A stretch of DNA of 5,525 bases, from contig CALWTN010000036.1 in NCBI GenBank assembly GCA_944384475.1, forward strand, positions 1 through 5,525. The letters are read 5' to 3'. The position numbers were made by a program, and so were the translations under genes. The notes under the pieces are model-generated. The model saw nothing but the letters and a program-made list of their open reading frames with translations. It was not told the origin of the DNA and did not search any database. The DNA comes from an uncultured Clostridia bacterium (GTDB lineage Bacteria; Bacillota; Clostridia; Christensenellales; UBA1242). Below, in pieces: positions 5,368 through 5,525 of this stretch (positions are counted from its first letter, which is position 1; every line of letters begins with the position of its first letter).

Positions 5368-5418
5368 ACCACCCTGATAAGGTGGGGGTCGGTGGTTCGA
5401 GTCCACTCACGACTACCA
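5342..5418 (+). tRNA. tRNA-Ile (anticodon GAT), CCA encoded
   Basis: A 77-base cloverleaf with every arm paired. The acceptor AGTCGTG pairs with CACGACT (seven Watson-Crick pairs) and the D-arm is GCTC/GAGC. The anticodon stem CCACC/GGTGG carries loop CTGATAA, with anticodon GAT at 5376-5378. The variable loop is GGGTC. The T-arm GGTGG/CCACT has one G-T pair and loop TTCGAGT. Discriminator A is followed by a genomic CCA (5416-5418). Features known to matter for isoleucylation in E. coli (A73, A37, A38, C4-G69, U12-A23) are present. The first acceptor pair is A-U rather than the usual G-C, and the base before the 5' end (T5341) could pair with A73, which is uncommon. It reads AUC and AUU codons. 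Confidence 0.95.
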
Positions 5419-5447
5419 AAAGCACTCTCCGCACAGGGTGTTTTTTT
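5419..5447 (+). terminator. Rho-independent terminator after tRNA-Ile
   Basis: The stem CACTCT (5423-5428) pairs with AGGGTG (5435-5440) around a six-base loop, with one G-T pair. Seven T's (5441-5447) follow, and upstream A's can extend the stem. It begins directly after the CCA end. Confidence 0.8.
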
Positions 5448-5462
5448 ATATCAAATTCCCCA

Positions 5463-5525
5463 CCTTGCACGGCAGAAGCAGTGCGCAAGGCATTCTGCCT
5501 TGCATATCAACCCGCAAGAATTGAT
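5463..5525. repeat. Cluster of overlapping inverted repeats at the window edge
   Basis: Three mutually exclusive pairings share the same bases. CCTTGC (5463-5468) pairs with GCAAGG (5485-5490). GGCAGAA (5471-5477) pairs with TTCTGCC (5493-5499). GCAAGGCA (5485-5492) pairs with TGCCTTGC (5496-5503), a perfect eight-pair hairpin with a three-base loop. A further arm ATCAA (5506-5510) meets TTGAT (5521-5525) at the edge. TATCAA occurs at 5449 and again at 5505, bracketing the palindromes. This looks like the start of an intergenic palindromic repeat array, but the window ends before that can be confirmed. Confidence 0.5.

Noticed and set aside
5288..5488. Minus-strand open frame of 66 codons including 'SGLEPPTPTLSGWCSNRLSY'
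   Set aside because: That peptide is the familiar antisense translation of a tRNA; the frame runs across tRNA-Ile and its terminator and is not a gene.

Overview
This window looks like chromosome from a low-GC, spore-forming Firmicute, most likely an uncultured or gut Clostridia member. The basis is the AT-rich sequence, AGGAGG-type ribosome binding sites, sigma-A-like promoters, an adjacent YtfI/YtfJ (GerW-type) sporulation pair, and a DUF1846/UPF0371 protein. No plasmid, phage, transposase or CRISPR gene is visible.

Left part (1-3351), minus strand: four genes in one direction with short gaps. Reading downstream from a recognisable promoter at 3308-3337 they are: a COG3804-type NAD(P)-dependent oxidoreductase (start reassigned to 3276), an MGDG-synthase/UgtP-like glycosyltransferase two bases after it, a DUF2953 membrane protein (YtfI-like), and a YtfJ/GerW-like protein cut by the window edge. 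A near-perfect 25-bp palindrome fills most of the ytfI-ytfJ gap. The oxidoreductase and glycosyltransferase look translationally coupled. The last two are a known sporulation pair. Whether all four share a transcript is inferred from spacing.

Middle (3277-4897): a 116-bp divergent intergenic region with back-to-back promoters. It leads rightward into a full-length DUF1846/UPF0371 gene, which ends at a bidirectional hairpin terminator. Converging on the same terminator from the right is a 51-codon gene (4891-5046, minus) with a perfect AGGAGG site and its own promoter. Its short, acidic, Gln-rich product is not recognised.

Right part (5047-5525): a strong plus-strand sigma-A promoter drives an odd tRNA locus. 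An intact tRNA-Ile(GAT) with encoded CCA (5342-5418) is followed by a terminator. It is preceded 146 bp upstream by a perfect 40-bp copy of its leader and 5' half. That upstream copy stops after the D-arm and runs into a GC-richer segment with three small hairpins capped by GNRA/GNNA-type tetraloops, and it has no tRNA 3' half. This chimeric tRNA-half plus structured RNA is the most unusual thing in the window. The last 63 bases hold overlapping, mutually exclusive inverted repeats that look like the edge of an intergenic palindromic repeat.
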